From Niallia taxi (GTDB lineage: Bacteria; Bacillota; Bacilli; Bacillales; Cytobacillaceae), in assembly GCF_004005475.1 (NCBI RefSeq), contig NZ_RZTZ01000005.1:310001-374000 (forward strand): DNA of 64,000 nt, in the 5' to 3' direction. Positions 52,155-61,651 of the stretch are shown piece by piece. Under the pieces are notes generated by a model that was not told where the DNA came from, did not search any database, and saw nothing but the letters and a program-made list of their open reading frames with translations. The position numbers and the translations under genes were made by a program. Each line of letters opens with the position of its first letter. Within the stretch, counting starts at the first letter, position 1.

Positions 52155-52916
52155 TTATTTTAAAGATTGCAGTGCTTGTTTACATGATTGGAAAAAACGG
52201 ATATTTAACTCATTGCCATTTGTATAATTAATTGTGTCTTGTGCCATTTTTACCTGGACACCGCTGATGATGAGCTCTGTACCCATTAATGCAAGAATAT
52301 CGTTAATCATTTTAAGACCATTATGTACGACCTCATCATATTTTAATAAGCCTTGCAAATCAATGATGAAATAATCTTCCTTCGAATTTCCTACATAAAT
52401 TGCGATATCTTTAACAAGCTGATCAAACCGGTCCATTGATAAATCACCGATAAGTGGTAAAATGGATGTTTTTTCATTAATGGAAATGATAGGTGTAGAA
52501 AGATTGGCTATCTGCTCTAAATACTCGCTGATAAGCTGCTCTGATTCCTTTCTTTCTGTTATGTCCTTTTGTATTCCGACAAAAAACAGCTTATTGCCTT
52601 CTCCGATACGAATGGGTGAAAGCTCAAGTTCATTCCAGAACAATTGACCATCCCTGCGATAATTTCGCAGTTGAACTACAATATGCTTTTCCTCCTTGAT
52701 AGCATTCCGCAGTGCTGTAACCGCACCTTGATTTCTGTCAGCGCCTTGAAGAAAGCGGCAGTTCTTGCCAAGAATATCTATTGCTTCATATCCAGTCAAT
52801 CGCTCGAAACCTTTGTTTACATAAATGATCGGGTTATCAGCGATACTCGGGTCTGTGATAACAATGCCTGTTCCGACCCTTTCCACTGCTTCCCTTATAA
52901 AGCTGTCCCTGAACAT
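52155..52916 (-). CDS. ytvA: Blue-light photoreceptor with LOV and STAS domains (YtvA-like)
   Basis: A 253-residue protein. The N-terminal LOV/PAS domain (about 10-115) has the flavin-cysteine motif GKNCRFLQG (Cys53) and the flavin-binding segment RNYRRDGQLFWNELELSP. A linker helix leads to a STAS domain (about 145-250, IIDLQGLL and LMGTELIISGVQ). In B. subtilis YtvA is a stressosome member that activates SigB in blue light. The ATG at 52916 has no ribosome site; a consensus AAGGAGG is spaced ideally for an in-frame ATC at 52937, so the true start may be non-canonical and seven codons longer. Apparently monocistronic. Confidence 0.9.
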   Translation of the reverse strand: MFRDSFIREAVERVGTGIVITDPSIADNPIIYVNKGFERLTGYEAIDILGKNCRFLQGADRNQGAVTALRNAIKEEKHIVVQLRNYRRDGQLFWNELELSPIRIGEGNKLFFVGIQKDITERKESEQLISEYLEQIANLSTPIISINEKTSILPLIGDLSMDRFDQLVKDIAIYVGNSKEDYFIIDLQGLLKYDEVVHNGLKMINDILALMGTELIISGVQVKMAQDTINYTNGNELNIRFFQSCKQALQSLK

Positions 52917-53229
52917 GTCAGAATAATGTTGTTGGATATCCGTTACCTCCTTCTGTTTTTCTTCTGTAATCTAAATCCATTATAACAAAAGGAAAAAGAC
53001 ATTGACCATAGTCGACACTTAAACTCAAAAAGTAGCGCCCAATGCAACTAATTTGTTACATTTTCTACCATTATTAATAAATATGATAAAATTGTGTAGA
53101 AAAACTCTTTCCAATTCTAAGGAAAAATGTTACCATAAATGTACGTTATTAAGAACATTTCATTAAGCGAAAATTCAAGCTTACATATTATGATATCTTT
53201 AGATAGAGAAAAAGACAGGAGAGGTTAAA

Positions 53230-54126
53230 ATGAAACACGTAAGAAAAGCAATTATTCCAGCAGCTGGTTTAGGGACAAGATTTCTGCCAGCAACAAAGGC
53301 AATGCCAAAGGAAATGCTGCCGATTGTTGATAAGCCGACAATCCAGTATATCGTAGAGGAAGCAATTGCTTCAGGTATTGAGGACATCATCATTGTAACA
53401 GGAAAAGGAAAAAGAGCGATTGAGGATCACTTTGACTATGCTCATGAGCTGGAGCAAAACCTGTTAGAGAAGAAGAAATTTGACCTGCTAGAAAAGGTCC
53501 AATACTCTTCAAACCTTGCTGATATCCATTATATCCGCCAAAAGGAGCCAAAAGGACTTGGCCATGCTGTTTGGTGTGCGAAAAGCTTTATCGGTAATGA
53601 GCCATTTGCTGTATTATTGGGCGATGATATCGTGCAAAGTGATACACCTTGCTTGAAGCAGCTTATTGACCAATATGATGAAACACTTTCACCTGTAATT
53701 GGAGTACAAACTGTGCCGGAGAGTGAAACAGACCGTTACGGAATCGTTGATCCAATTCAACAGGAAGGCAGACGCTATCAAGTTAAGAACTTCATTGAAA
53801 AGCCAAAGCGTGGAACAGCACCATCTAACCTGGCAATCATGGGTCGTTACGTGCTTACTCCAGAAATCTTCATGTTCCTTGAAAAGCAGCAAACAGGAGC
53901 AGGCGGTGAAATTCAGCTGACAGATGCAATCCAAGAGCTGAACCAAATTCAACGAGTATTTGCATACGACTTTGCTGGCAGCCGCTACGATGTTGGTGAA
54001 AAGCTTGGCTTCGTGAAAACAACATTAGAATTCGCCCTGCAACAGGACGAAATGAAACAAGAACTTATTGATTACATGAAGCAGCTTATGAAAAAGCATG
54101 AGAATGCTGAAGTGAAAATCATCTAA
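53230..54126 (+). CDS. gtaB: UTP-glucose-1-phosphate uridylyltransferase
   Basis: A 298-residue GalU/GtaB nucleotidyltransferase: [20 protein letters not shown] at the N-terminus (UTP loop with catalytic Lys), [20 protein letters not shown] and [16 protein letters not shown]. It makes UDP-glucose for teichoic-acid glucosylation, glycolipids and polysaccharides. GGAGAGG precedes ATG 53230. It is monocistronic with a terminator downstream. Confidence 0.95.
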   Translation: MKHVRKAIIPAAGLGTRFLPATKAMPKEMLPIVDKPTIQYIVEEAIASGIEDIIIVTGKGKRAIEDHFDYAHELEQNLLEKKKFDLLEKVQYSSNLADIHYIRQKEPKGLGHAVWCAKSFIGNEPFAVLLGDDIVQSDTPCLKQLIDQYDETLSPVIGVQTVPESETDRYGIVDPIQQEGRRYQVKNFIEKPKRGTAPSNLAIMGRYVLTPEIFMFLEKQQTGAGGEIQLTDAIQELNQIQRVFAYDFAGSRYDVGEKLGFVKTTLEFALQQDEMKQELIDYMKQLMKKHENAEVKII

Positions 54127-54136
54127 TCATAAAGAT

Positions 54137-54169
54137 AGAACAGGGCAGGCAGCTGTCCTGTTCTTTTTT
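54137..54169 (+). terminator. Terminator of gtaB
   Basis: AGAACAGG/CCTGTTCT stem (54137-54144, 54157-54164) and six T. Confidence 0.8.
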
Positions 54170-54236
54170 GTTCTCCATTGTTCACTCTCCACTTTTGTTA
54201 AGAAGGAAGCAAGGTGATAAAGCAGTAAAACGAAAA

Positions 54237-54267
54237 AGCCAGACGACAGATTACTCTGTGTCTGGCT
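54237..54267 (-). terminator. Terminator of the subtilisin gene
   Basis: On the minus strand an 8-bp stem AGCCAGAC/GTCTGGCT is followed by T. The spacer contains a further weak pairing (CAGA/TCTG). Confidence 0.75.
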
Positions 54268-54274
54268 TCTGCTA

Positions 54275-57200
54275 TTATTTAGCTTTCGCAACCTTCTTTT
54301 CTGTCACTTTGCTAATATTGCCAGCCTTGTCTGTTGCTGTTACTGCAAGGACTGTTTTTTCCTTTTGTTTTTTGATCGTGATAGAGTAGCTGCCCTTTTT
54401 GTCTGCTTTTCCTGTTGCAAGTACTTTATTGTTGACCTTGATTGTCACTGTTGCATTTGCTTCTGTGCTGCCTGTGACCTTTGTCGTTGCTGTTGTTACA
54501 TTGTTCACTTTAGGTGCGCTTGGAGCGGTTTTATCTGCAACTGTAACTGTTTTTGCTTTGCTGATATTGCCCGCTTTATCCTTCGCTGTAATGCTCAGCT
54601 TTTTGCCAGCCTTTTGCTTATTAATCTTGATCGAATAAGCGCCTTTGCTGTCTGCTTTCCCACTTGCAATTTTCTTTTTGCCATCTTTAATTTCAATGGA
54701 AGCATTAGCCTCGGCTTTTCCAGTCACTTTTGTGCTGTTGTCACCAATTGTGCCGCTCACAGTTGGTGCACTTGGAGCGGTTTTGTCTGCGACAGTGACT
54801 GCTTTCGCTTTGCTTGTGTTACCTGCTTTATCTGTTGCAGTAATGCTTAGCTTTGTGCCAGCCTTTTGTTTTTTAATCGTGATCGAGTAAGCGCCTTTGC
54901 TGTTGGCTTTGCCGCTAGCAACAGCCTTTTTGCCGTCTTTAATGTCAATAGAAGCATTAGCTTCTGCTTTTCCTTCTACTTTTGTGCTCTTGTCACTAAT
55001 TGTACCTGTAACAGTCGGTGCTGCTGGTGGTGTGCTGTCGCCAACTGTAACAGATGTAGCCTTGCCTGTCAGCTTCGCGCCGTCCGTTGCTGTAACGCTT
55101 AGCTTTGTGCCCTGCTTTTGCTTGGCGATTTTGACAGAGAACTTGCCAGCATTATCGGCTTTCGCTGTGCCGATTGTCTTCTTGTTCGCTTTAACCGTAA
55201 TTGTCGCATATTCCTCTGCTGTACCCGTTACCTTCGTGTCATTATCGCCAACTTTATTGACCTTCGGTGCATTAGGCGGTGTTGTATCCTCCAGCACACT
55301 TGTGCGAATCGTTGCTTTCGCTTTAACACCATTTACTGTTTTCTCAAATGCTACTTCAAGCAGACCTTCTGCCTTTTGTAATGGAATCTCGATTTTGTAA
55401 TTACCTTTTTTGTCTGCTGTTGCTTTTTTCACTTCTTTGCCAATTTTCACACTGACAGCCGTGCCGCTTTCAGCCGTTCCTTTAATTGCATAGCTGCTGT
55501 TATAGATATCCCCAACAGTTGCTTTCAGCAATAATGCGCTGTAGGCGCCATAGGCATCAAGACGACCCCAGCCAGAAACATAATCATAGCCTGGAGGAAG
55601 AGAGTCTCCCTCTTCATAAATAACCTCGCCGTCCTCCGTAATTTCAACGAAAGTTTCTTCAAACTTGTACGGGTTGTCCTGCTCCTCAAATGCAACGTTT
55701 TTCGCTGTTTCCGTCAGGATTTTTTCTACCTCTGCTGGCTTTAAGTTATTGTTCAAGGATAGAAGCAGTCCTGCTACAGCTGCGACATGCGGTGTTGCCA
55801 TCGACGTGCCGCTGAAGTATGTGACATTGCCGTTTGGCACAAGGCTTGGGATATTTGTGCCTGGTGCGACTAAGTCTGTTCCAATACCATAGTTAGAATA
55901 ATCGGATACAAGGTCCATATCATTTGTAGCTCCAACAGAAGTTGCATATTTGCTTGATGCTGGATAGCCTAATTCCTCATAGCCGTCATTTCCTGTCGCC
56001 GCAACGATTGTGACATTATGCTTGTACGCATATTGCAGCATATATTCCAATGTTCTGCTGTATGTGCCGCCAAGACTTAAGTTGATAACCTTTGCGCCTT
56101 TATCAACAGCATATTTAATTCCTTTCGCAATTTGTTCTGTGTCCCCGTAGCCGCTTGCGTCAAGAACCTTGACAGGCAGGATTTTCGCATTAGAATGAAT
56201 GCCGGAAATAGAGTAGCCGTTATCCATGCCTGCTGCGATAATACCGCTCACATGTGTTCCATGCCCATTATCATCCAGAGCGTTATTATTGTTGCCAATA
56301 TAGTTATAGCCTTCTGTTGCCAAAACATTGTTAAGATCAGCAAGTGTGCTGTCAACACCAGTATCAACAACAGCGATAACTGTTTCACTTGGTTTTGCTG
56401 CATGAAGCAGGGAGTGAAGTGGACCGAATTGGATATCCGCACCGCTCGTCCCTTGTGTTTGGCCAGTGTTGGAAAGCGACCATTGGTATGGATTAGAAAC
56501 ATCGCTTGTCGTTCCTAATGCTTTATATGTTTGTATTTGTTCTACATATTCAACCGCTGATGATTTTTTCACAGAGTTGACGATGCTGTTTTTTGCTTGT
56601 GCAGAGTAGCCATTTGCTTTGACCTCACTGCCGAGATCGATTACATATAAATCGTCTGCGATTTTATCAGAGGTGTTTAAGTTTTCGATTGTTTCACTTT
56701 GGGCAGATTGTGCGCTTCTTTTAAAGGTAGACAGGCTTTTGCCTGCTTTCAGCTTAACGATATACTTGTTGGAAGTGTTCTTGTTGGAAATAGCGGTTGT
56801 GGAAGCTCCCAATTTAGAAAACACACTTGATAGTGTTTTATCCTCTAAATTGCTGATATTGATTTTTGATTCTGTCTTTTTAATTTGCTCCTTCAATGCC
56901 TCTGGCGCTGCATCATACGTATATTTGTAGAGACTGTTAATTGCCTTCACATCTGCACTTGTGAAAGTATACGTCGAGCTTGTGCCGTTTTTAAGTAATT
57001 CCGTATAAATTGGTTTCAGCTGGCGCAAATTTTTTAAAACGTCACTGCGAAGCTGGTCATCAAAGATAATTTTCGCACTTAAGAAAGGTGCGACCTTGTA
57101 ATATAAGGATGATAGCTTTTTACCCTCATCTGTTTGAGATAAAATCGAATCTCTGATTTCACGCAAGTCCTTTAAGATAGCTAGACCATCCTTTTGCTCG

Positions 57201-57781
57201 CTTGTGCTTAGCTCAACAGGACATTCCTCTGCTGATTCTATATCTGTTGATGGCGCAAGAGTTGTTCCATTTGCCTTTAATGTAAAGGAAGTGTCCACTT
57301 CAACAGGCTCTGTATCTTCTATCTCTTCGCCCTCTGGCAGCTCCTCTTGCCCTAGCTCTTCCTCTTCATAATAAGGATAATACTCAACCTTCACATAATA
57401 AGAGCCGACCCATGCTAATGGAAAGTGAATAACAGCTGGCGATTCTGTATAGCTGTAGCTTCGATATTGATCAAATGTGTCATCTGCATTCGCCTTATCA
57501 AGGCTTGAGTAAACAGAAACATTCATTTCCTCTGTTGAATCTAACGTAAATTCATAATGTGTAAAGTTCTTCGTGTCTTCAGCAGAAGGAGTAAACTTAA
57601 ACCATTTAACATTCTCTCCATCTGCAAAGCTTTCCTCCAGTGTCGTGCCACCTGCAAGCGTTTCTCCCGCGTCAGCTGTTTCTGCCGCAGCTGCCGGAAG
57701 CGCTGTCCAAGTGCTGACAACTAAAACAAATGCTAGTAAAAAAGTAAAGATAGAACCAAGCTTGCGTTTGCTGTTTTCCAT
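54275..57781 (-). CDS. Large secreted subtilisin-family (S8) protease with Ig-like repeats
   Basis: A 1168-residue exported protease. Signal peptide about 1-34 (AAAAET cleavage region); PPC-like beta domain about 40-170 (VKWFKFTPSAED, SYYVKVEYYPYYEEEE); helical and I9-like propeptide to about 430 (NKYIVKLKAGKSLSTFKR, SAVEYVEQIQTYKA); S8 catalytic domain with Asp473 (VVDTGVD), His507 (NGHGTHVSG) and Ser660 (SGTSMATPH). The C-terminal roughly 420 residues are five Ig-like modules. It has no LPXTG motif or anchor, so it is presumably released or wall-associated by the modules. It degrades extracellular protein. No ribosome site was checked in doubt: the ATG start and signal are clear. Confidence 0.95.
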   Translation of the reverse strand: MENSKRKLGSIFTFLLAFVLVVSTWTALPAAAAETADAGETLAGGTTLEESFADGENVKWFKFTPSAEDTKNFTHYEFTLDSTEEMNVSVYSSLDKANADDTFDQYRSYSYTESPAVIHFPLAWVGSYYVKVEYYPYYEEEELGQEELPEGEEIEDTEPVEVDTSFTLKANGTTLAPSTDIESAEECPVELSTSEQKDGLAILKDLREIRDSILSQTDEGKKLSSLYYKVAPFLSAKIIFDDQLRSDVLKNLRQLKPIYTELLKNGTSSTYTFTSADVKAINSLYKYTYDAAPEALKEQIKKTESKINISNLEDKTLSSVFSKLGASTTAISNKNTSNKYIVKLKAGKSLSTFKRSAQSAQSETIENLNTSDKIADDLYVIDLGSEVKANGYSAQAKNSIVNSVKKSSAVEYVEQIQTYKALGTTSDVSNPYQWSLSNTGQTQGTSGADIQFGPLHSLLHAAKPSETVIAVVDTGVDSTLADLNNVLATEGYNYIGNNNNALDDNGHGTHVSGIIAAGMDNGYSISGIHSNAKILPVKVLDASGYGDTEQIAKGIKYAVDKGAKVINLSLGGTYSRTLEYMLQYAYKHNVTIVAATGNDGYEELGYPASSKYATSVGATNDMDLVSDYSNYGIGTDLVAPGTNIPSLVPNGNVTYFSGTSMATPHVAAVAGLLLSLNNNLKPAEVEKILTETAKNVAFEEQDNPYKFEETFVEITEDGEVIYEEGDSLPPGYDYVSGWGRLDAYGAYSALLLKATVGDIYNSSYAIKGTAESGTAVSVKIGKEVKKATADKKGNYKIEIPLQKAEGLLEVAFEKTVNGVKAKATIRTSVLEDTTPPNAPKVNKVGDNDTKVTGTAEEYATITVKANKKTIGTAKADNAGKFSVKIAKQKQGTKLSVTATDGAKLTGKATSVTVGDSTPPAAPTVTGTISDKSTKVEGKAEANASIDIKDGKKAVASGKANSKGAYSITIKKQKAGTKLSITATDKAGNTSKAKAVTVADKTAPSAPTVSGTIGDNSTKVTGKAEANASIEIKDGKKKIASGKADSKGAYSIKINKQKAGKKLSITAKDKAGNISKAKTVTVADKTAPSAPKVNNVTTATTKVTGSTEANATVTIKVNNKVLATGKADKKGSYSITIKKQKEKTVLAVTATDKAGNISKVTEKKVAKAK
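54290..55535 (-). repeat. Tandem Ig-like module repeats within the protease gene
   Basis: Five modules of about 80-85 residues (roughly 250 bases each). The three central modules are very similar (TAPSAPTVSG, STKVTGKAEANASI, SKGAYSIKI, LSITATDKAGN); the first and last are more diverged. Each is a small beta-sandwich of the Big_6/Ig type. The near-identity of the middle ones indicates recent duplication. Lys-rich sequences suggest binding to acidic wall polymers. Confidence 0.85.
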
Positions 57782-57794
57782 TTCGTTCCCCCTA

Positions 57795-58189
57795 GAAATT
57801 TAATAGATTACTAATCTATTAAAGCATTTTTTTTGGAAAAAAGTTATTAATATCTAGTAAAAATGGAAAAATTATTCATTTGTCCCTAGTTGTGATAAAA
57901 GTTTGTAGGTATTTAGTCTTTGGAGGGGAAAAGATCAGAGAAATAGACCTGAGTATCGAAGCAAAGCAGGCTAATAGACAGAGTATGGTCAACCAGACAT
58001 GGTAAAATAACATCATTGATAAAAAAGGGTGGCTGCGGTCAATCCGCATACTTTTGCTGGATAAGGTAAACAACTTCATGCCTCCATTTTTCAACGCAAA
58101 GGTAATGCCGCAAGCGGGAATTTTTTTCTCACAAGCCTGCCTAAAATCGAGAATTTCTTCTATATATAGGTAAGAGGGGAGTGATAAAT
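57795..58189. other. Intergenic stretch without a confident gene
   Basis: The divergent gap between the protease and DUF1906-LysM genes. A minus-strand frame (ATG 58079 to about 57876, 67 residues with one hydrophobic helix) exists, but its GGAGG is only one base from the ATG, and the longer version overlaps the next gene, so it is not called. An A+T-rich palindromic stretch at 57800-57822 (ATAGATTACTAATCTAT-like) may be part of the protease promoter or operator. Confidence 0.5.
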
Positions 58190-59116
58190 ATGGCAAGAGG
58201 GTTTGATTGTGCGACAAAGCTTAATATAACAACAGCAAGCGCTTTAAAGAAAGCAGGATTTGCTTATACAGCCCGCTATCTTGGGAACAGCTGGAAGACC
58301 TTTGATGCTGCTGAGGCAAAGGCGATAAGGAAGGCTGGCTTAAAGCTTGTCAGTATTTTTCAGAAAAGCGCCGACAGGTCAGCGTATTTTACAGAGGAGC
58401 AAGGCAGACAGGACGGAAGGGATGCAGTGAAAGCCGCACAAAATGTCGGCCAGCCAGCAGGAACGGCGATTTATTTCGCAGTCGACTTTGATGCAGGCAA
58501 AAGGGCAATCCCAAATATTCTTGCGTATTTCAACGGTGTGCGTAAAACCTTTCATACGTATAAGCTAGGAATCTACGGCTCATATACGGTAATGCTTGCA
58601 GTCAAGGGACTGGCCGATTATTATTGGCAGACATATGCATGGTCATATGGGAAGGTAGCTGATTTCATCCATATGCACCAGTATGAAAACAATATCAAAG
58701 TCGCAGGAGTGCTCATTGACAGGAATGATATCCGCAAAAGTCCAGGCGATTGGGGCTGGACAATACAGGAATCTGAAGTGGCAACCTTTGAGGTGAAAGC
58801 CGAGACAGGAGCCTATATGACAGCCGCAGATGCAAAGCAAGGCAAAAATAAAAAAGGCATTGTAAAGAAGGGAAGCTACTTCCTCTTTAATCAATCAGCA
58901 GGAATGGTAAATGTGACAAAACAAAAGGGTGTACCAGGCTCGTGGATTAATCCTGAGGCAAGTGAGGGAGCAAAATACCATATCGTCATAAAAGGCGACA
59001 GCCTCACTAAAATTGCGCAAAAATACGGCACAAGCCTCAAAACCCTCCAAAAGCTCAATCCACAAATCAAAAATATTCATCTAATCTATCCAAACCAAAA
59101 GATCCAGATTAAATAG
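58190..59116 (+). CDS. DUF1906 (glycoside hydrolase-like) protein with C-terminal LysM
   Basis: A 308-residue protein without an obvious signal peptide. Residues 1-185 are a DUF1906/Rv2525c-like TIM barrel: MARGFDCATKLN, AGFAYTARYLG, AIYFAVDFDA and LGIYGSYTVM. A linker follows, then one LysM motif (YHIVIKGDSLTKIAQKYGTS, LNPQIKNIHLIYPNQKIQIK). LysM binds peptidoglycan, so it probably acts on or at the cell wall. GAGGGGAG precedes ATG 58190 (GTG 58181 is in frame but overlaps the ribosome site). It may be a spore or mother-cell protein given the lack of a signal. Confidence 0.85.
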   Translation: MARGFDCATKLNITTASALKKAGFAYTARYLGNSWKTFDAAEAKAIRKAGLKLVSIFQKSADRSAYFTEEQGRQDGRDAVKAAQNVGQPAGTAIYFAVDFDAGKRAIPNILAYFNGVRKTFHTYKLGIYGSYTVMLAVKGLADYYWQTYAWSYGKVADFIHMHQYENNIKVAGVLIDRNDIRKSPGDWGWTIQESEVATFEVKAETGAYMTAADAKQGKNKKGIVKKGSYFLFNQSAGMVNVTKQKGVPGSWINPEASEGAKYHIVIKGDSLTKIAQKYGTSLKTLQKLNPQIKNIHLIYPNQKIQIK

Positions 59117-59121
59117 ATATA

Positions 59122-59152
59122 CTGCCCCTTAAAAACGAGGGGTATTTTTTTA
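59122..59152 (+). terminator. Terminator of the DUF1906-LysM gene
   Basis: CCCCT/AGGGG stem with flanking pairing and a run of T. Confidence 0.75.
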
Positions 59153-59245
59153 TGAAAGTTTTTCCAAATAAGGCTAACAGCAATACATTTACAGCTAATA
59201 TTTAGTATGATAGAAGTAAGAAAACCAAAAGGGAGGCGAGTGGGG

Positions 59246-59653
59246 ATGGAGAAGAACAAGGAAGAGCTTGAAGGGAAGCTGGAGGACGCGGGAAAGCATT
59301 TTTCCGAGGAAAGGTTCTGGGGTAAGCTTGCGAAGTTTGCGAAAAAGGCAGGTGCCTCTGTCGTGTATGCCGTCCTGCTTTTGTATTTCACGTTAAAGAA
59401 GCCAGATGTACCAGTAAAGGCAAAAACAACCATTATCGGCGCATTAGGCTATTTCATTCTTCCCGTTGATTTAATTCCAGATATGGCAGTCGGTATCGGC
59501 TTCACAGATGATCTCGGAGCATTAGGAATTGCATTGATCCAAGTAGCCATGTATATAGATGAAGATACGAAACAAAAGGCAAAACAGAAATTAGCAGATT
59601 GGTTTGGAGATAATGTCAGCACAAAAGAAATTGATGCGAAAATCGGCGGCTAA
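59246..59653 (+). CDS. DUF1232 (YkvA-like) membrane protein
   Basis: A 135-residue protein with the DUF1232 core GALGYFILPVDLIPDMAVGIGFTDDLGALGIALIQV (cited here only by its ends, near 67-103) and two weak hydrophobic helices. The N-terminus is charged (MEKNKEELEGKLEDAGKHF). Function is unknown; the family is widespread. GGGAGG precedes ATG 59246. No neighbouring gene is coupled to it. Confidence 0.85.
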   Translation: MEKNKEELEGKLEDAGKHFSEERFWGKLAKFAKKAGASVVYAVLLLYFTLKKPDVPVKAKTTIIGALGYFILPVDLIPDMAVGIGFTDDLGALGIALIQVAMYIDEDTKQKAKQKLADWFGDNVSTKEIDAKIGG

Positions 59654-59845
59654 CTATTTATAGGCGAAATGGAAGCTAAGAAAATCCTCTAATAGTAAAT
59701 TATGGGTATTTAGACTGGTGTAAAATATATCTTTTGGCATATGAAAACCGCTTTTTTCTTTTTTACAATAAAAGGATATTAGGTAATCTATCGGATAATG
59801 ATGGATTAATTGTTCGAAATCCTTGTGAAAAAGAAAGGAGATACT

Positions 59846-61651
59846 GTGAAAATATTAGATGCTTCAAGTTTACAAGACGCAATGGAACAGAGGGCGAAGC
59901 ATTATGATAAGCTTCGCGACCAATTTACATCATTAAAGAGAGCCTTTCAGGAAATGATTGATTTAGACGACTTTGAAGGCAAAGGAGCAGAAGCAATCAA
60001 AGGCTTCTATCAAGGCCAAATCGAAGTCGTCGAGGCCTGGCAGCGTTTATTTGACAGACAAATTGCCTTTTTTGAAGGCGTCAGGGGCAAGCTGGAGGAC
60101 AAGGATTTAGGAAGCAACTCAAGAGTTGAAACTGCCTTTCTTGAAGAGGATCTCGTACAAAAAGAACGACAGGCAGACGAGATGATAACAGAGCAAAGAC
60201 GAGCTCTAGAAAATATCTTTCGTGATATTGACGATCTAGTCCCATTACATCCCTTCTCTCGCAGTCAATTCGACGACTTAATGATGGATGCCAGCAAAAA
60301 GCGCACAAAAACAATTGAAGCTGTAGAAGAGGTTGATCAGGAGCTGAAGGACGAGTATATGTCTTCAGAAGGAGAGGAGGCTTATGCCATTCAGCTGTTT
60401 AGCGCCTTACTTGGCGCAACAAAGCAAGGCAGCAGCATTTCACCAATCCAGTTTGACGCAGAAGCCTATCATCAAAGCGATATCTACAAGCTGAAGGGAG
60501 AGGCAGAAGAAGCCACCATCAGCTACCTTACATACAAGCAACAAGAACAAGAAGCAAGAGAAATCGCCGAACGCCCTGTTGTCGAAAAGGTGTGGGATGG
60601 AGTAAAAACCTTTGTCGGTGAATTCACAGGCTACTATGACTACAAACGAGCAGTCGAAGGAGTCGACCCTGTCACAGGTGAAAAGATGTCAACCGCACAG
60701 CGCATCGCAGCAGGAGGCATGGCATTAGCCGGCTTCATCCCAATCGTCGGCTGGGCAGGCAGAGCCGTCAAAGGAGGCAAAGGCATCTATTCAGCCGCAA
60801 AAGGAATCAACGCAGCCGAAAATGCAATGAGCACCTACAAAAGCGTGCAAGCCTTCAGCACCCTAGAAAAAACCGAAATGGGCATCTACGGACTCCTATC
60901 CGCCAACGGCCTATCCGAATACACAACAGGCAAAGACATGTTCGGCAACGAACTCACAGCCGAACAACGCCAAGCAAGCCTAACCCAAAGCATCTTCGCC
61001 GGCCTTCCATTTGTCCCAGGCATGGCAAAAGAAGCAGGCAAACTCAGCCAACAAGCCCTGAACTCAACCGTACAGATCGGCAAGCAAGGAGCGGATGTTT
61101 CAAGAGCATTTATGGATGATCTTGGACGGAGCCTTCATACTGGTCCTAATGTGGCCTTTGCGGGTAGGGTTGGTGATGTGGGGTCCTACTTGAGGGCTGA
61201 GAGTCGGGCTGATGGTGTTGGGAAGGTTAGTGGGGATAAGAGTGAGTATTTGAGTATGTTAGCGAAGAGTAGTAATGAAGGAAAGAATGTCGAAAAATTA
61301 TATAAAAGAAGTAGCTTTAGAAAGGGTTCTCGGACAAAAGCAGAAAGTGAAGCACCTAAGAATATAAATGGTAATATGATTTGTCCTACTTGTGGAAAAG
61401 ACATTCCAGATAGTATTACCATTAACACTAAAAATGGACCCGTAAAAAGAATTGGATATGACTTAGACCACTATCCAGATACTTGGGCAGAAAGAATTGT
61501 AAGTATGAAAGCAGGAGAAATTCAACCAAATAGAAAAGAAGTGTTAGATGAGTACAATAGTCGATTAAGAGTTCAATGTCATGAATGTAATATAAGCCAT
61601 GCATTCGAAGGAATAGAAGGAACTTATAAAGGAGCAAAAAAAGATGACTAA
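59846..61651 (+). CDS. LXG-domain polymorphic toxin with C-terminal HNH-like nuclease
   Basis: A 601-residue toxin. It starts at GTG 59846 (AAAGGAG 7 bases upstream) with MKILDASSLQDAMEQRAKHY, the LXG start; the LXG domain spans about 1-210 and targets the protein to the type VII secretion system. A pretoxin linker (about 215-400) contains ARIAAGGMALAGFIPIVGW-like sequence. The C-terminal roughly 100 residues hold CPTCG, YDLDHYPDTW and CHECNISH, an HNH/zinc nuclease pattern. Base use changes sharply: the linker is rich in C and A, 61130-61250 is G+T rich, and the toxin tip is AT-rich, as expected from tip replacement by recombination. No small LXG-partner genes lie upstream. Confidence 0.9.
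   Translation: MKILDASSLQDAMEQRAKHYDKLRDQFTSLKRAFQEMIDLDDFEGKGAEAIKGFYQGQIEVVEAWQRLFDRQIAFFEGVRGKLEDKDLGSNSRVETAFLEEDLVQKERQADEMITEQRRALENIFRDIDDLVPLHPFSRSQFDDLMMDASKKRTKTIEAVEEVDQELKDEYMSSEGEEAYAIQLFSALLGATKQGSSISPIQFDAEAYHQSDIYKLKGEAEEATISYLTYKQQEQEAREIAERPVVEKVWDGVKTFVGEFTGYYDYKRAVEGVDPVTGEKMSTAQRIAAGGMALAGFIPIVGWAGRAVKGGKGIYSAAKGINAAENAMSTYKSVQAFSTLEKTEMGIYGLLSANGLSEYTTGKDMFGNELTAEQRQASLTQSIFAGLPFVPGMAKEAGKLSQQALNSTVQIGKQGADVSRAFMDDLGRSLHTGPNVAFAGRVGDVGSYLRAESRADGVGKVSGDKSEYLSMLAKSSNEGKNVEKLYKRSSFRKGSRTKAESEAPKNINGNMICPTCGKDIPDSITINTKNGPVKRIGYDLDHYPDTWAERIVSMKAGEIQPNRKEVLDEYNSRLRVQCHECNISHAFEGIEGTYKGAKKDD

Noticed and set aside
54365-55400. Several long plus-strand frames opposite the subtilisin repeats
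   Set aside because: They are periodic shadows of the Ig-like modules; no start sites, and Cys/Phe/Val-rich nonsense composition.
57876-58217. Minus-strand frame of 113 residues
   Set aside because: It overlaps the start of the DUF1906-LysM gene, its ribosome site is misplaced, and no family is visible.
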